DNA of 14,490 bases, from the NCBI GenBank assembly GCA_021802185.1, contig JAKAAV010000012.1, forward strand, positions 1-14,490, read 5' to 3'. Shown here one piece after another: positions 13,555-14,490 of the stretch (its first letter is position 1; the number at the start of each line of letters is the position of its first letter). The notes below the pieces were generated by a model. The model did no database searches. It was not told the origin of the DNA and was given only the letters and a program-made list of their open reading frames with translations. A program made the position numbers and the translations under genes. This DNA comes from Chloroflexota bacterium. Lineage in GTDB: Bacteria > Chloroflexota > Limnocylindria > Limnocylindrales > CSP1-4.

Positions 13555-13597
13555 CGCGTTCGTTATGGTTTCGGCGCCGCTGTATCGCCTCGCGCGA

Positions 13598-14490
13598 TCA
13601 CATCTCGTCGACGTCGTCGAGACCGCGGATCCAGTTCTCGGGGCCGTACACCTGCCGCGGGACGGCGGGGTTGCGCGGGTCCTGCGGCCCGACGATCCCG
13701 ACCCGCTCGAGCTCGTCGATGATGCGGCTGGCGCGGTTGAATCCGACCTTCAGCCGGGTCTGGAGCATCGACGTGCTCGCCTTGCCGCTCGTCACGATGA
13801 GCTCCGCCGCGCGCGGCGTCATCTCGTCCTCGGCCATCTGCGCGAGCCACGCGAACTGGCCACCCTCTCCGCCCTCCTCGCCACCGGCGATGACGTCCGG
13901 GTCGTACTCGGGCTCGGGGGCCTGGGCGCGCCAGTGGTCCGTGACCGCCTGCACCTCTCGGTCGCTCACGAAGACGCCCTGCAGGCGCACCGCGCGGGGC
14001 AGGTCGGCCGGCTGGTACAGCATGTCACCGCGCCCGATGAGGTCCTCCGCGCCCGGCGCGTCCAGCACGGTCCGGCTGTCGACGTTCGACGACATCGCGA
14101 ACGCGATCCGGCTGGGCACATTGGCCTTGATCAGTCCCGTGACCACGTTCACGCTCGGGCGCTGGGTGGCGAGGACGAGGTGGATGCCGACCGCACGCGC
14201 CTTCTGGGCGAGTTTGACGATGGGGTCCTCGACCTTCCGGCCCTCGCGCATCATGAGGTCGGCCAGCTCGTCGACGACGATCACGATGTACGGAAGCCGC
14301 TCGTGCTCCGCGACCCGCGGGCTCGCGTTGTAGGCGGCGATGTTGCGCTCGGCCTTCGCGGCGAGCGCCTTGTAGCGCTCCTCCATCTGGCGCACCGCCC
14401 AGCTCAGCGCCGCCTTCGCCTCGCCCGGCTCGACGATGACGTCGGTCAGGAGGTGCGGCAGCCCGCGGTAGGACGCGAGCTCGACCCGCT
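13598..14490 (-). CDS. ftsK: FtsK/SpoIIIE DNA translocase, N-terminal part beyond window
   Basis: The frame is open through the right edge; about 297 codons are visible, and the true start and Walker A lie outside. The visible part runs from the RecA-like motor (PHLLTDVIVEP, then GEAKAALSWAVRQMEERYK) through Walker B IVIVVDELADLMM, and LVLATQRPSVNVVTGLIKAN, SRIAFAMSSNVDSRTVLD and DLIGRGDMLY. A linker with a Gly/Glu-rich run follows, and then the winged-helix gamma domain (AAELIVTSGKASTSMLQTRL, GFNRASRIIDELE), which in FtsK recognises KOPS-type sequences and contacts XerD. FtsK pumps DNA at the division septum to clear and resolve chromosome ends. The short acidic tail ends DDVDEM. A 115-bp gap separates it from the rodZ-like gene. 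Confidence 0.95.
   Translation of the reverse strand, partial: RVELASYRGLPHLLTDVIVEPGEAKAALSWAVRQMEERYKALAAKAERNIAAYNASPRVAEHERLPYIVIVVDELADLMMREGRKVEDPIVKLAQKARAVGIHLVLATQRPSVNVVTGLIKANVPSRIAFAMSSNVDSRTVLDAPGAEDLIGRGDMLYQPADLPRAVRLQGVFVSDREVQAVTDHWRAQAPEPEYDPDVIAGGEEGGEGGQFAWLAQMAEDEMTPRAAELIVTSGKASTSMLQTRLKVGFNRASRIIDELERVGIVGPQDPRNPAVPRQVYGPENWIRGLDDVDEM

Noticed and set aside
11821..13722. A plus-strand open frame of more than 600 codons
   Set aside because: It is antisense to cinA and the rodZ-like gene, Arg-rich and without recognisable domains. Long antisense frames are normal at this GC content.
1..14490. A new defence, mobile or biosynthetic system
   Set aside because: All larger genes belong to housekeeping or common metabolic families. 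No nuclease, transposase, integrase, toxin/antitoxin pair or synthase was recognised.

Overview
The window is very GC-rich DNA (about 70% by eye) from a bacterial chromosome. It is dense with ordinary single-copy genes and uses many GTG starts. The gene set fits a high-GC Chloroflexota lineage (Limnocylindria-like) or an Actinomycetota relative: an F420-type luciferase-like oxidoreductase, a YbaK-like deacylase, PrsW, TldD/PmbA, YajQ, MurC, a CinA C-terminal domain protein, a RodZ-like protein and FtsK. The taxonomic call is inference from gene content and composition only. I see no rRNA, tRNA, CRISPR array, insertion sequence, prophage or defence genes.

Left part (1-5483). A small membrane protein runs off the left edge on the minus strand. 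A 331-bp divergent intergenic region separates it from a plus-strand operon: LLM-class oxidoreductase, SDR oxidoreductase and YbaK-type aminoacyl-tRNA deacylase, joined by ATGA and GTGA stop/start overlaps. After a 210-bp gap come a flavodoxin-domain protein with an unusual repeat-bearing N-terminus, a PrsW-type intramembrane protease and an acidic protein of unknown function. The last overlaps the end of the convergent pmbA gene by 23 bp.

Right part (5461-14490), all minus strand. Reading in the direction of transcription, from the right edge: ftsK (3' part only), rodZ-like, cinA C-terminal domain and murC, the last three joined by GTGA overlaps. A 539-bp gap follows, holding a possible 53-residue gene. 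Then come an NTF2-like protein and yajQ (12 bp apart), then a short spacer with a degenerate 10-bp tandem repeat, then tldD and pmbA, again joined by GTGA. ftsK, rodZ and murC form a cell division, shape and wall cluster. TldD/PmbA is a two-subunit peptidase module.

The most useful signals beyond gene calls are: (i) two minus-strand operon heads (NTF2-like and tldD) that carry a TANNNT box at exactly -12 to -7 relative to ATG with no Shine-Dalgarno sequence, the geometry of leaderless transcription; (ii) repeated use of GTGA/ATGA coupling; (iii) an SDR whose YxxxK motif reads YxxxR; (iv) in-frame pentapeptide repeats before the flavodoxin fold; and (v) a short ORF with a coding-type third-position bias that is easily missed. 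I did not find a convincing new multi-gene system.
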